A DNA stretch of 64,000 nucleotides. Source: Micavibrio sp. UBA6212 (GTDB taxonomy: Bacteria > Pseudomonadota > Alphaproteobacteria > Micavibrionales > Micavibrionaceae). The notes under the pieces were generated by a model. That model saw only the letters and a program-made list of their open reading frames with translations. It had not been told where the DNA came from and did no database searches. This document shows, one piece after another, positions 32,069 to 41,480 of the stretch (its first letter is position 1; every line of letters begins with the position of its first letter). The stretch covers positions 127,023 to 191,022 of the forward strand of contig DISK01000006.1 of NCBI GenBank assembly GCA_002421905.1, written 5' to 3'. The translations under genes and the position numbers were made by a program.

Positions 32069-35000
32069 ATGAAAGCAAAAATTTCTTTATCCAGATTGAT
32101 GGTATCAACGGCAATCATTGCAGTTGGATCGGCGTGCTCTCCGACACACTCATTTGCCGCAGATCTTGAACTGCCTATAAATCCCAATGTTGTGGGCGGC
32201 ACGTCGAGTGTTACAACACCATTGGCTGGTGTGATGCATGTCAATCAATCAACAGACCGTACCGTCATTAACTGGGACAGTTTTAATATCGGATCGGACG
32301 CCAGCGTCCAGTTCTTCCAGCCGAACTCCAATTCATTGGCCGTCAACCGTGTGATGAGCGCAGGAACCGATCCTACCCGCATTCTTGGTGAATTGAAGGC
32401 CAATGGCCGTATCATGGTTCTCGACCGCAATGGCGTTTTGTTTGGGTCAGGATCTGTTGTTGACGTCGGTGGCATTGTGGCCTCAACCGGTGATGTCACC
32501 AATGCATCGGTCATGTCTGGTGCAAATGTTTTGACACTTGGTAATTTTGGCACAGGAACCATCGAAAATCAGGGGCATATCACGGCGGCAGATTCTGGTC
32601 TCGTCGCCTTGGTTGGGCCTGTCGTTAAAAACTCGGGAGTTATTCAGGCCAATCTCGGCAAGGTAGAACTCGCCGCAGGAAATGAAACGGCAACCATTGA
32701 TCTCTACGGTGATGGACTGATTTCCCTAGCCTATACAGATAAAAACGACAATCTTCTGGCCGAAAATACCGGAACGATCACGGCTGAGTCCGGAATCATT
32801 CATATGACAGCTGCGGCTGCCAAGGATGTAGTCGATAGTGTTGTTAATATGGACGGAATTGCCAACGCAACCTCTGCCACTCTGGTGGATGGACAAATTA
32901 TTCTGACTGCAAAGAAAGTCAAAGTCGGGAATTCGGCATCGGTTACAGGTCCAACCCAGATCACCGCACAAACGACCGAACTGGGCAGCACCATTAACGG
33001 AGTAGTGTCGGGAACGTCAGATACCGTAAATGTTCTTTCCGATAACGCGAAAATTGGTCAGGCTTTGGATATCGTAACAGATGGCGGAAATATTTATGTC
33101 GCCAGCGGTACATATAATGAAGATTTGACTATTAACACGGCAAATATCAAGCTGTATGGTGCGATGGCCGGAATAGACGGTAACGATGCATCACGCGGGG
33201 CAGGTGAAAGCCTTTTGACACCGCATTCCCCAGGAATTGTTGTTAATGCGGATGGCGTAACCGTTGATGGATTTGCGATCACGGGTGCGGATAACGGAAT
33301 TGAAGTTTTATCTGCTGACAACGTAACACTGAAAAATAACGTGATAACGTCTTCAACGTTAAACGGCATCTATGTGACAGGATCAAATACGGTTTCAATC
33401 AATGGAAACAAAATTGACGGAACAGACTATGAAGGTATTTATGCCCTGACCAATACAGGGTTGAATATTACAGGAAACACTATCCTGAATACAGGGCTGG
33501 CCGGAATTCCGAATGAACGAGGAAACGGTATTCTGCTATCCCACACATCTGGATCGACCATCACTGGCAACGACATTACCGGATCACTATGGGATGGGGT
33601 CAAGGCAGTATTCAGTGACAATCTGAATGTGAACAACAACACTATCTATAGCGTAACCCGTTCGGGCGTATCGGTTGAAAACTCTGCGAATGCAGTGATT
33701 GATTCAAATACGCTGACCAATCTGGGAATGGTTGGAGTCTGGAGCGAGAAGAACGCGACCGCCACCATCACCAACAACTATATAGATGATGCAGGCAGCT
33801 ATTTTGGGATCTTCCACAATTACGGAGATAACGCAACGATCGCCGGCAACACGGTGACAGCATCAGATATTTACGGGTTCTATATTCGCAACTCTTCTAA
33901 TCTGGATATTTCAAACAACACGATTCAGAATACCGGATCAGATGGAATTTATGTCCGTGAAAGCGATCTGGTTAATCTGGCAGGAAATACCATTTCATCT
34001 TCGGGAATTTTTGGAATCCCTGCTGAAAAAGGAAGTGGTATCCTTCTCGAGAATACCAGCAATTCGACCATCACTGGCAACGACATTACCGGATCACTAT
34101 GGGATGGGGTCAAGGCAGTATTCAGTGACAATCTGAATGTGAACAACAACACTATATATAGCGTAACCCGTTCGGGCGTATCGGTTGAAAACTCTGCGAA
34201 TGCAGTGATTGATTCAAATACGCTGACCAATCTGGGAATGGTTGGAGTCTGGAGCGAGAAGAACGCGACCGCCACCATCACCAACAACTATATAGATGAT
34301 GCAGGCAGCTATTTTGGGATCTTCCACAATTACGGAGATAACGCAACGATCGCCGGCAACACGGTGACAGCATCAGATATTTACGGGTTCTATATTCGCA
34401 ACTCTTCTAATCTGGATATTTCAAACAACACAATTCAAAATACCGGATCAGACGGAATTTATGTCCGTGAAAGCAATCTGGTTAATCTGGCAGGAAATAC
34501 CATTTCATCTTCGGGAATTTTTGGAATTCCTGCTGAAAAAGGAAGTGGTATCCTTCTTGAGAATACCAGCAATTCGACCATCACTGGCAACGACATTACC
34601 GGATCATTATGGGACGGGGTCAAGGCAGTATTCAGTGACAATCTGAATGTGAACAACAACACTATCTATAGCGTAACCCGTTCAGGCGTATCGGTTGAAA
34701 ACTCTGCGAATGCAGTGATTGATTCAAATACGCTGACCAATTTGGGAATGGTTGGAGTCTGGAGCGAGAAGAACGCGGCCGCCACCATCACCAACAACTA
34801 TATAGATGATGCAGGCAGCTATTTCGGGATCTTCCACAATTACGGAGATAACGCAACGATCACCGGCAACACAGTGACGGCATCAGATATTTACGGGTTC
34901 TATATCCGCAATTCTTCTAATCTGGATATTTCAAACAACACAATTCAAAATACCGGATCGGACGCCGCCCTGCTTGATAATGTAAAAGGCACGGTGTCCT

Positions 35001-35941
35001 TTACGAATAACAGCATGTCAGACTTTGGTCTGAATGGATTGCGCGTTGTTAACGTGGGAACACCATCTGTTTACAACATCACCTCGAACACTATTGGCAA
35101 CACGGGCGTGACAGGTAATGCGGGGGTCTATCTTGATGTTGGTTCAGGAACACTGGTTAATCTCGTAAATAACACAATCGCCAATAACCTGAGATACGGA
35201 ATCGAAGCCTATTCGGGACAACTGGATTTATCGTCCGGCATAAATACCATCCAGAATACAGATATCGGTCTTGGGTTATATTCTACGAAGGGATCATATG
35301 GCCCGACTTTGGTTGGTAGCACAATTGGCGCAACGCATTTTATTGACCAATCCTCTTTGTTTGTGGACTTGGGATTTGATGTGATGTTTGCCCCGGGCTT
35401 CCCGACGCAGATTGATGGTATGAATGCAAAATATACGCTGGGTGGATCAACAATCGAACCATCTGTTCTGGGCTATGTCACGCCAGCTCAATACGCAACG
35501 CTTCAAACCATGATCTATGATTATAACGACAGTGCAGATCGTGGCTTGTTCTTCTTCCCTGTGTCCTCACTTGACCCGAGCACGTTCTTTAGAACTTTCT
35601 CGACGGACGCCGCAACAGATGGAAGTGGATCACTGAGAATTACCGGTCTGCCATTGTTAGAGCTTAACGCGCCAACAGCTGTGCCAGCAGCTCCGCTGAC
35701 GGCGGCAAACCTGAATGATCTTACACCAGCAGCTGGAGGCGATGAGACTGGGACTTTCTCGGACGAAAATCTCTCACAAATCGAGCCTGCAGCAGGCGGA
35801 GATGAGGGAACAGCGTCTGGGTCACCTTGTTGGGCAGATGCCAATCAGGCTCTGGGTCAAGGACAGCAAGTCACCTTCAATTTTGGTGGCGATGCCAATG
35901 ATCTCATGAATAGCGCAGAAGCTTGTGGCAATACTCTGTAA
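32069..35941 (+). CDS. Two-partner-secretion exoprotein with beta-helix repeats (TpsA/FhaB-like)
   Basis: 1290 residues from ATG 32069 (GGAG upstream; ATG 32045 also possible). A signal peptide (~1-30) precedes a filamentous-haemagglutinin TPS domain (~35-250) with VINWDSFNIG, RILGELKANGRIMVLDRNGV and VVDVGGIVASTGDV. Then comes a NosD-like right-handed beta-helix full of N-N-T-I and S-G-I turns, containing two full and one partial copy of a 170-residue unit (~496-965). The C-terminus has two PAAGGDE motifs and a Cys pair, with no autotransporter barrel. It is expected to be exported by the TpsB-type protein at 56 kb as an adhesin or polymer-associated surface protein. Confidence 0.88.
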   Translation: MKAKISLSRLMVSTAIIAVGSACSPTHSFAADLELPINPNVVGGTSSVTTPLAGVMHVNQSTDRTVINWDSFNIGSDASVQFFQPNSNSLAVNRVMSAGTDPTRILGELKANGRIMVLDRNGVLFGSGSVVDVGGIVASTGDVTNASVMSGANVLTLGNFGTGTIENQGHITAADSGLVALVGPVVKNSGVIQANLGKVELAAGNETATIDLYGDGLISLAYTDKNDNLLAENTGTITAESGIIHMTAAAAKDVVDSVVNMDGIANATSATLVDGQIILTAKKVKVGNSASVTGPTQITAQTTELGSTINGVVSGTSDTVNVLSDNAKIGQALDIVTDGGNIYVASGTYNEDLTINTANIKLYGAMAGIDGNDASRGAGESLLTPHSPGIVVNADGVTVDGFAITGADNGIEVLSADNVTLKNNVITSSTLNGIYVTGSNTVSINGNKIDGTDYEGIYALTNTGLNITGNTILNTGLAGIPNERGNGILLSHTSGSTITGNDITGSLWDGVKAVFSDNLNVNNNTIYSVTRSGVSVENSANAVIDSNTLTNLGMVGVWSEKNATATITNNYIDDAGSYFGIFHNYGDNATIAGNTVTASDIYGFYIRNSSNLDISNNTIQNTGSDGIYVRESDLVNLAGNTISSSGIFGIPAEKGSGILLENTSNSTITGNDITGSLWDGVKAVFSDNLNVNNNTIYSVTRSGVSVENSANAVIDSNTLTNLGMVGVWSEKNATATITNNYIDDAGSYFGIFHNYGDNATIAGNTVTASDIYGFYIRNSSNLDISNNTIQNTGSDGIYVRESNLVNLAGNTISSSGIFGIPAEKGSGILLENTSNSTITGNDITGSLWDGVKAVFSDNLNVNNNTIYSVTRSGVSVENSANAVIDSNTLTNLGMVGVWSEKNAAATITNNYIDDAGSYFGIFHNYGDNATITGNTVTASDIYGFYIRNSSNLDISNNTIQNTGSDAALLDNVKGTVSFTNNSMSDFGLNGLRVVNVGTPSVYNITSNTIGNTGVTGNAGVYLDVGSGTLVNLVNNTIANNLRYGIEAYSGQLDLSSGINTIQNTDIGLGLYSTKGSYGPTLVGSTIGATHFIDQSSLFVDLGFDVMFAPGFPTQIDGMNAKYTLGGSTIEPSVLGYVTPAQYATLQTMIYDYNDSADRGLFFFPVSSLDPSTFFRTFSTDAATDGSGSLRITGLPLLELNAPTAVPAAPLTAANLNDLTPAAGGDETGTFSDENLSQIEPAAGGDEGTASGSPCWADANQALGQGQQVTFNFGGDANDLMNSAEACGNTL
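33554..34963 (+). repeat. 510-bp tandem repeats within the exoprotein gene
   Basis: The unit starting TCGACCATCACTGGCAACGA recurs at 33554, 34064 and 34574, exactly 510 bases (170 codons) apart. The third copy breaks off near 34963. Copies differ by only a few scattered bases, such as GCGACC/GCGGCC and ATCGCC/ATCACC, so the expansion is recent or kept uniform by recombination. An older, diverged unit precedes the first copy. Confidence 0.9.
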
Positions 35942-35968
35942 TTGATTGACTCAAAGAAATAGAGAATT

Positions 35969-36001
35969 AAAAAAGGGCGGGTTATTAACTCGCCCCTTTT
36001 C
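35969..36001. terminator. Bidirectional terminator after the exoprotein gene
   Basis: AAAAAAGGGCGGGTT, ATT loop, AACTCGCCCCTTTTC: a GC-rich stem flanked by A and T runs. It separates the rightward exoprotein gene from the leftward glycosylphosphotransferase, whose stop codon it contains. Confidence 0.85.
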
Positions 36002-37523
36002 TTGTCAGAAGAACCAGCGGGGTTTTAATCAGGATGATAATATCCCCCCATAGTGACCAGTTGCGGACATACCAGCTATCCCAGTAAACGCGGCGTTTGA
36101 AACTGGTCTTATTCCGTCCGCTCACCTGCCATAGCCCTGTTAATCCGGGTCTAATCGAAAGGTAATCTTTCAAGGTCTGGTCATTAAAATATCCGGTTTC
36201 ATCCTCGAGAATGGGTCGAGGTCCAACCAGACTCATATCCCCTACAAAGATGTTCCATAGCTGTGGCAATTCATCAAGGCTGAGTTTGCGGATCAAACGC
36301 GCGGTTCTGGTGGTAACGCGTGGATCACGCGGCAGTTTGCGGAAAGTTTCCCAATCCTGTTTAAGTTCAGGATTTTGTTCCAGATATTCAGTCAAAAGAT
36401 GATTGGAGTCCGGTTCCATCGACCGCAACTTCCAGCAATTGAACAATTCACCATTCTTGCCGATACGTTTTCCACCATAAAAAATCGATCCGCCTTGTCC
36501 CTCAAGTTTCAAACAGGCCCCCAGTGCCAAAATAACAGGCCCTGCGACCATCAAAGCCAAGCCCGAGGCCGCAATATCCATCCCGCGTTTAATCCCTCTT
36601 GAGATCGAGAATTTCAGAATATAAGGGGAGGTGCTGCGGACATGCAACATCACGACATCATGACCAAAGAAATATTGAGGTTCCATCTGGTAAAGATTGG
36701 CACGGCTTAAAGAAGGAACAATCGCATACATGGCCTTCTCTTCGTTCAGAACCTTGATAATATCTTCACGGGCAGCATCACGGAACGCATCCAAAGATAT
36801 GATATAGAATTTTTGTGGGTGATTTCTGATAAATTGTTCGATAGGAATGGAGCGTTCGTCAATGATCTGAAAATCTTTGGTTGAAAGAGCTGTTCCAGAG
36901 ATGTCGAGCTCCTTATTGTCGTCACCTGAACTGCGAATGAAGAGCTCCTTGACCTTATATCCGGTACTTAAATCGGCTCCAAAAGCAAAAATAAGATCTT
37001 CCGCAGTATGAGGATCACTGACAATAACAGCAGGAATATCCCAGTCTTTGGAGTGTCTGGCCAGTTTGAAAATTGCCACGCGAACTCCCAGCATCAACCC
37101 ATAAACCATGGCCCAGTACAGCAGAATGAATAGTCTTGATTCAAAGACTTTGAGGCTAAAGCTCAAGAATCCATGAACGATAAAAGCAAACAAAACAACC
37201 TTGGTTAAGAGGCGAACCTGTGACCACCACGGTGTCCGGTTGGTATAAAGCCCCTGATTCCAGATCACCAGAGAGACAATCAATCCCAAGACCAGATGTA
37301 AGCTGGGGTGAGGGCTGTAGCTATTTATATCGAGTTCGGCACTGGGGATGATATATGTCCGGATAAAGAAATATAAATCAGCAGCAATATATTTGGTCAC
37401 AATAAAGGACAAAAGATCAAACAGGATAATGCCGGCTGTGACCCATGCCGGAAGCGTCAACATGCTTTTTGCCGAAAACCTGTTTTTGGATGACAATTGG
37501 GATAGCAATTCGGTGCTGGACAT
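35985..37523 (-). CDS. Polyprenyl glycosylphosphotransferase (GumD/WcaJ type)
   Basis: About 512 residues from ATG 37523; an ATG at 37613 lacks a ribosome site but would adjoin the upstream stop. Four or five N-terminal transmembrane helices and a CoA-binding-like central domain precede the catalytic bacterial sugar transferase domain (~320-512): RGIKRGMDIAASG, NCWKLRSM, LDELPQLWNIFVGDMSLVGP and YLSIRPGLTGLWQVSGRN. It transfers the first sugar phosphate to undecaprenyl phosphate at the inner membrane, starting the repeat unit. It is the last gene of the leftward wza-type operon. Confidence 0.9.
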   Translation of the reverse strand: MSSTELLSQLSSKNRFSAKSMLTLPAWVTAGIILFDLLSFIVTKYIAADLYFFIRTYIIPSAELDINSYSPHPSLHLVLGLIVSLVIWNQGLYTNRTPWWSQVRLLTKVVLFAFIVHGFLSFSLKVFESRLFILLYWAMVYGLMLGVRVAIFKLARHSKDWDIPAVIVSDPHTAEDLIFAFGADLSTGYKVKELFIRSSGDDNKELDISGTALSTKDFQIIDERSIPIEQFIRNHPQKFYIISLDAFRDAAREDIIKVLNEEKAMYAIVPSLSRANLYQMEPQYFFGHDVVMLHVRSTSPYILKFSISRGIKRGMDIAASGLALMVAGPVILALGACLKLEGQGGSIFYGGKRIGKNGELFNCWKLRSMEPDSNHLLTEYLEQNPELKQDWETFRKLPRDPRVTTRTARLIRKLSLDELPQLWNIFVGDMSLVGPRPILEDETGYFNDQTLKDYLSIRPGLTGLWQVSGRNKTSFKRRVYWDSWYVRNWSLWGDIIILIKTPLVLLTRKGAS

Positions 37524-37630
37524 TTTTTCTAACCTGATCTGTGAAGTGGAGACCTTGCTCCTAGAGCCTGTAATAATATGTTTTGGTGCAATGCCGCAAT
37601 ACAAATTTTTCAAAAATATGAAAAATATCT

Positions 37631-38311
37631 CTATTTGACCCGCACGAGCTTGAGCCGTTCGATAGTTATGGCCAGTACAGACCCAGCGATCAGGCCAATA
37701 AGGGCAAAAGCCAGAAGGGCAATCGGCAAAACAGAATCCATCAAATCTTTTTCTGCTTGTGCAGGATAAATTTGCACGAAATCAGGAGGTGAGGGGCGTT
37801 GGTCTTTCGGATTGGTGGAGAAATGATAGGTTTTTCCGAGCTTTTGCTCATAAGCATGGATCAGTTCGCCAGATAAAAGCAAGGCATATCCTGGGCGCGG
37901 AGCGTGAACCGTCAGCAAGAGCTGATCGTTCCTGTCCGGATCGGGAAGAAGATCGAAATATAAGGACAAGACAGTGGCGGGATCATAGCGGTTTGTATAA
38001 TCGACAGAACGACCGCTATAACGGTTATATAACTTTCCGGTAATGCTGGTATCCATAAAGAACAGAAACTTGAAATGTTCCTGTGTGTCTTTGGGAAAGC
38101 CATAAAAAATCTGTGTGGCAACATCCTTCTTGGAAATGGCCGATATATCCGCGTAAAAATTTGATCCGGAGGACGGGTACAAAAAGACCGATTTGGCAGA
38201 ATATGGATTTTTAACCAGCGCGGCGAGCGTATAGCCGAACAGGCAGGATAAAATAATAATGCCGAGGATCAGGGATTTTCGATACCACACTGTTTGAAGA
38301 ACGAAAACCAT
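37631..38311 (-). CDS. Short Wzz-like chain-length protein
   Basis: 226 residues from ATG 38311, which follows TAGGGG at the end of the upstream gene, so translation is coupled. One helix at the N-terminus (SLILGIIILSCLFGYTLAAL) and one at the C-terminus (IALLAFALIGLIAGSVLAI) enclose a ~150-residue periplasmic domain with a PDFVQIYPAQAEKD element before TM2. This is the chain-length determinant layout without a kinase domain. It probably works with the larger GumC-like protein at 52-54 kb or as a separate regulator. Confidence 0.65.
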   Translation of the reverse strand: MVFVLQTVWYRKSLILGIIILSCLFGYTLAALVKNPYSAKSVFLYPSSGSNFYADISAISKKDVATQIFYGFPKDTQEHFKFLFFMDTSITGKLYNRYSGRSVDYTNRYDPATVLSLYFDLLPDPDRNDQLLLTVHAPRPGYALLLSGELIHAYEQKLGKTYHFSTNPKDQRPSPPDFVQIYPAQAEKDLMDSVLPIALLAFALIGLIAGSVLAITIERLKLVRVK

Positions 38312-38315
38312 ACCC

Positions 38316-38912
38316 CTAGAAAATACGTTCGCGAATGATAATCGTATCACCCGGAAGGAGTGGGGTTGTATCCCCGCCGTTCATGCGGACAATTTGCCCA
38401 CCTTCTTGAAGGCGGTCAATCAGGAAATCCCCCTCAGAGGCGCGCGGTGTGTAGCCTCCGGCAAGGGCGACAGCTTTAAGAGTGGTCAGGGACGGCTCAA
38501 ACGGATAGCCTCCTGCCGACTTGACTTCACCCAGAACATAGATCGCCCGCAGAGCCGACACATCAACCGAGATCAAGGGCCGCGATAGGTAACCGCCCTT
38601 CATGAAACTCTCCCGCATCAAATCTTTTAATTGCGCTTGTGTCAGACCACGAGCCGGAAGCTCGCCGATCATGGGCAGGGTGAGAATTCCCCGTTGGTCG
38701 AGCATATATTCTCCGCTGATATCTTCTTCCCCATAGATCGTCAGCTTGATTTTATCTCCGGAAGCGAGCAAGGCAGACTGGTTTGGATCGATATGCTCTG
38801 GCGCATCAATATCGGCGGCCATGGGCAAGGCGCAAGCACATAAAGAACAGCTCAGCAGAACAAGAGCCGAACCGAGAAATTTTCGGAAATACTGGTGTGG
38901 GAGTACGCCCAT
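38316..38912 (-). CDS. Polysaccharide export outer-membrane lipoprotein (GumB/Wza type)
   Basis: 198 residues. The signal sequence with a Cys-containing lipobox-like region (SCSLCACALP) is followed by the polysaccharide export domain (LLASGDKIKLTIYGEEDISG, GILTLPMIGELPARGLTQAQ) and a SLBB domain (IYVLGEVKSAGGYPFEP, AGGYTPRA). The short length fits the GumB/small Wza class that lacks the C-terminal barrel helix. It forms the outer-membrane channel. It is the first gene of the leftward three-gene unit. Confidence 0.88.
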   Translation of the reverse strand: MGVLPHQYFRKFLGSALVLLSCSLCACALPMAADIDAPEHIDPNQSALLASGDKIKLTIYGEEDISGEYMLDQRGILTLPMIGELPARGLTQAQLKDLMRESFMKGGYLSRPLISVDVSALRAIYVLGEVKSAGGYPFEPSLTTLKAVALAGGYTPRASEGDFLIDRLQEGGQIVRMNGGDTTPLLPGDTIIIRERIF

Positions 38913-38978
38913 GCGGGGAAATCCTTAACGAATTGAAAAAAGTCATAAATTTGTCCGCATGATAGTGTATAAAGCATC

Positions 38979-38989
38979 CTTGAATCAAG
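38979..38989. promoter_or_regulatory. CTTGANTCAAG palindrome, copy A
   Basis: CTTGAATCAAG, 67 bases upstream of the leftward export gene. On the minus strand TTGATT overlaps the palindrome and is followed 18 bases later by TATCAT, a plausible sigma-70 promoter. A repressor bound here would block it (inference). Confidence 0.6.
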
Positions 38990-39067
38990 AGGAGATCGCC
39001 TGCCATATATTGTCATAACGATATTTTGGTGAGAAAGTGATCTTTTGACCTTTGAATACAATGTCAA

Positions 39068-39078
39068 CTTGACTCAAG
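39068..39078. promoter_or_regulatory. CTTGANTCAAG palindrome, copy B
   Basis: CTTGACTCAAG, 49 bases upstream of the rightward glycosyltransferase gene and 89 bases from copy A. It contains TTGACT, a possible -35 element for the rightward transcript. It has the same 12-base context ACTTGACTCAAG as copy C near 52.15 kb. Confidence 0.6.
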
Positions 39079-39126
39079 CCCGCGCACTTCAATAAGGTGC
39101 GCCAGATTTTATAAATTTTGTGAATT

Positions 39127-40242
39127 GTGAATATAGAGAACCCGCAGGAGGCCGCTATCAAAATTCTTCATGTGGTTAGGCAATATGAACCGTCAATCGG
39201 CGGCTTGGAATCTTACGTTAAAAGTATGGCAACCCGTCAGGCAGCCAAAGGCCATGACGTTGAAATTCTGACGCTTGACCGTGTTTTTCATTCGGAACAT
39301 GGCGCGCTCAGAGGTGAGGAAATTATGGGGCCATTGGTTGTCCACCGCGCCCCGTTCATCGGAAAACGCCGTTTCTTTATTCCTCTTGTCCATCCAGATA
39401 TCCTGAAAAAATTCGACATTATTCATGTCCACAACACCGACACTTTTTTTGAGTATTGCGCGATATTCGGAACAATTTTCAAAAAGAAAATGGTGGCAAC
39501 CACCCACGGCGGATTTTTCCACACTCAAAACTTTTCCCTGATTAAGAAAATATATTTCAATCTGATTACAAAATTTTCCTGCAAAGCCTACTGCGCCTTA
39601 TTCGCGATCAGCGAAAATGATTTCAAGACCTTTGAGGGAATGAATAAAAATCTTGTCTTTATGCCCAATGCTATTGAACCGCTGGGGGATTATCTCACCA
39701 CCGGACAAGATTATATGTATTTCGGGCGTTTGGCTGCTCACAAAGGCATAGAAAACCTGATTAAAACCTATGCGTCACTGGTCAAAAAAACCGGAACGCC
39801 AGCCAGACTTCATATCATCGGCCCTGAGTGGGACGTCAAAATCTCCGATTTGAAAAATCTGGCGCAGTCCTTGGGAACAAAAGATCGCGTCATCCTTCAC
39901 GGAGCCTTATCCGATACCGGACTCCAACAAGTTGCCAGACAATGTGGATTTTATACGTCCGGTTCGACCTTTGAAGGGTTCGGCATGTCGATGCTGGAAA
40001 CCATGGCTGTTGGAATGATTCCACTGGTTTATCCGAACGAGTCCTTTAAGGAACTGATCGGGAAAGCCGAGGTCGGGGCATGTATCGATTATCAAGATGC
40101 CGACCTCGCCGCAGACCAGATCATCGCAGCACAAGAAAAAGTCACTCCCCATGACCGGATCAAGGCACAACAATTTGCCGCCCTGTATTCATGGGACAAA
40201 CTGACAGAGGCAACACTGGAAACCTACAAAGAAATTCTTTGA
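39127..40242 (+). CDS. GT4-family glycosyltransferase (GumH/I-like)
   Basis: 371 residues in the GT-B fold. The N-terminal domain has ILHVVRQYEPSIGGLESYVK, and the C-terminal donor site has YFGRLAAHKGIENLIK, LHIIGPEW and the EX7E-type STFEGFGMSMLETMAVG. It adds a sugar, perhaps mannose from GDP-mannose, to the lipid-linked unit in the cytosol. I use GTG 39127. It lacks a ribosome site, while an in-frame AGGAGG stands five bases before an ATC codon, so the real start is uncertain. The next gene overlaps as TGATG. Confidence 0.85.
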   Translation: MNIENPQEAAIKILHVVRQYEPSIGGLESYVKSMATRQAAKGHDVEILTLDRVFHSEHGALRGEEIMGPLVVHRAPFIGKRRFFIPLVHPDILKKFDIIHVHNTDTFFEYCAIFGTIFKKKMVATTHGGFFHTQNFSLIKKIYFNLITKFSCKAYCALFAISENDFKTFEGMNKNLVFMPNAIEPLGDYLTTGQDYMYFGRLAAHKGIENLIKTYASLVKKTGTPARLHIIGPEWDVKISDLKNLAQSLGTKDRVILHGALSDTGLQQVARQCGFYTSGSTFEGFGMSMLETMAVGMIPLVYPNESFKELIGKAEVGACIDYQDADLAADQIIAAQEKVTPHDRIKAQQFAALYSWDKLTEATLETYKEIL

Positions 40243-41480
40243 TGGAGCAACACACAGACCCTAGAGAAAAATTCATTGCCCCGTCCCTGTTTCTGGGACT
40301 GGCAGTGGTTTATAACGCGATTCTGGCCATTTTAAATGCCCATGTGATGCATGTTTCGCAAGGAACAGTGGTCATGGCCGAAGGAATAATCGTGTTGGGG
40401 GCGTGCGCCTATATGGCCACAAAACTGAGATTCCTGAAAAATTGCCAGCCAATTTTCTTGTTCCAACTGGTCATGCTGGTGATTTTTCTGGGCGTCACCT
40501 TGCTCAGCGAATACCTCAATGTCAAAGCCTTCCGCGACATTTTTCTGATAACCGTTTTTACGCTTTTAGGAACGTTGACCAGTGAAAAGAAGATTATAAA
40601 ACTATTCACAATACTGGCCGCCATCACATTATTTTTTCTGTTGATCGAAGCCTATGCAACCGAATTGTATGCCGGACTCTTTAATCCTGCATCCTATTAC
40701 GGCGCGACACGCGGACTGGAAAACCCCGAATTTAACGAAACAGGGATTTTTGCCAATGCCCTGAGCTTTGAAGGGCGGTTTTCGCTGGGGATTTTCGATG
40801 TAACCCATCGCCTGTCGTCAATTTTTATCGAACAGGTCTCGTTGGGCAGCTTTGCTATGACGCTAACCATGTTTACCAGCTTGCTCTGGAATAATCTGGG
40901 TAGAAAATCACGCATCCTTATGGTGGTAACAATCTTTATGATTGTTACCACCAACAATAGCCGCACAGCGTTGGCATTATGTCTGATATTCACAGCAGGC
41001 CACTTTATATTTCCTAAACTTCCGAGATACAGTCATTTGTTTTATGTCCCGTTTTTTATAGTGATGGTGACATTTATATTTGCATCAACAGAGTGTCTGA
41101 CAGATGAGGGCACTGCATTCTTACTATCCGATGATATTTCAGGTAGGTTGGGCTTGGCAGGATGTACCTTAAAATCTCTCGATCTTAATAATCTTCTCGG
41201 ATTTGAATCCTCAATGGCACAGCCGTTCTGGGACAGTGGCTACGTTTATTTTATCAATGGCCAATCTTTACTGGGTTTTATAGTTTTCTGGTTGTTTACA
41301 TCGTTATTGGTCAAACCGGATAGTGACCAAACCAGACGGCTCAATCACTGTCTGAACTTGATTATCTTTCTCAACATATTGACCAGTATGTCATTTTTCT
41401 CGATCAAGGTCTCTGCGCCTGTCTGGTTTATTGCGGGATATTTTTACTTAAGGGAAAAAAATGAAAAAAAATACAAATAA
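40242..41480 (+). CDS. Wzy/GumE-like polysaccharide polymerase
   Basis: 412 residues, start overlapping the transferase stop as TGATG. About ten to twelve transmembrane helices with a larger periplasmic loop (about residues 160-205; ATELYAGLFNPASYYGATRG) and TNNSRTALAL, an arginine-containing element typical of Wzy/O-antigen ligase-like polymerases. It would join repeat units on the periplasmic face. Sequence conservation in this class is low, so the assignment rests on topology and the gum-like context. The end overlaps the next gene by 20 bases. Confidence 0.7.
   Translation: MEQHTDPREKFIAPSLFLGLAVVYNAILAILNAHVMHVSQGTVVMAEGIIVLGACAYMATKLRFLKNCQPIFLFQLVMLVIFLGVTLLSEYLNVKAFRDIFLITVFTLLGTLTSEKKIIKLFTILAAITLFFLLIEAYATELYAGLFNPASYYGATRGLENPEFNETGIFANALSFEGRFSLGIFDVTHRLSSIFIEQVSLGSFAMTLTMFTSLLWNNLGRKSRILMVVTIFMIVTTNNSRTALALCLIFTAGHFIFPKLPRYSHLFYVPFFIVMVTFIFASTECLTDEGTAFLLSDDISGRLGLAGCTLKSLDLNNLLGFESSMAQPFWDSGYVYFINGQSLLGFIVFWLFTSLLVKPDSDQTRRLNHCLNLIIFLNILTSMSFFSIKVSAPVWFIAGYFYLREKNEKKYK

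Noticed and set aside
33554..34963. Regular repeats considered as a CRISPR array
   Set aside because: The unit is 510 bases, has no spacers, and is in frame within a large beta-helix protein.
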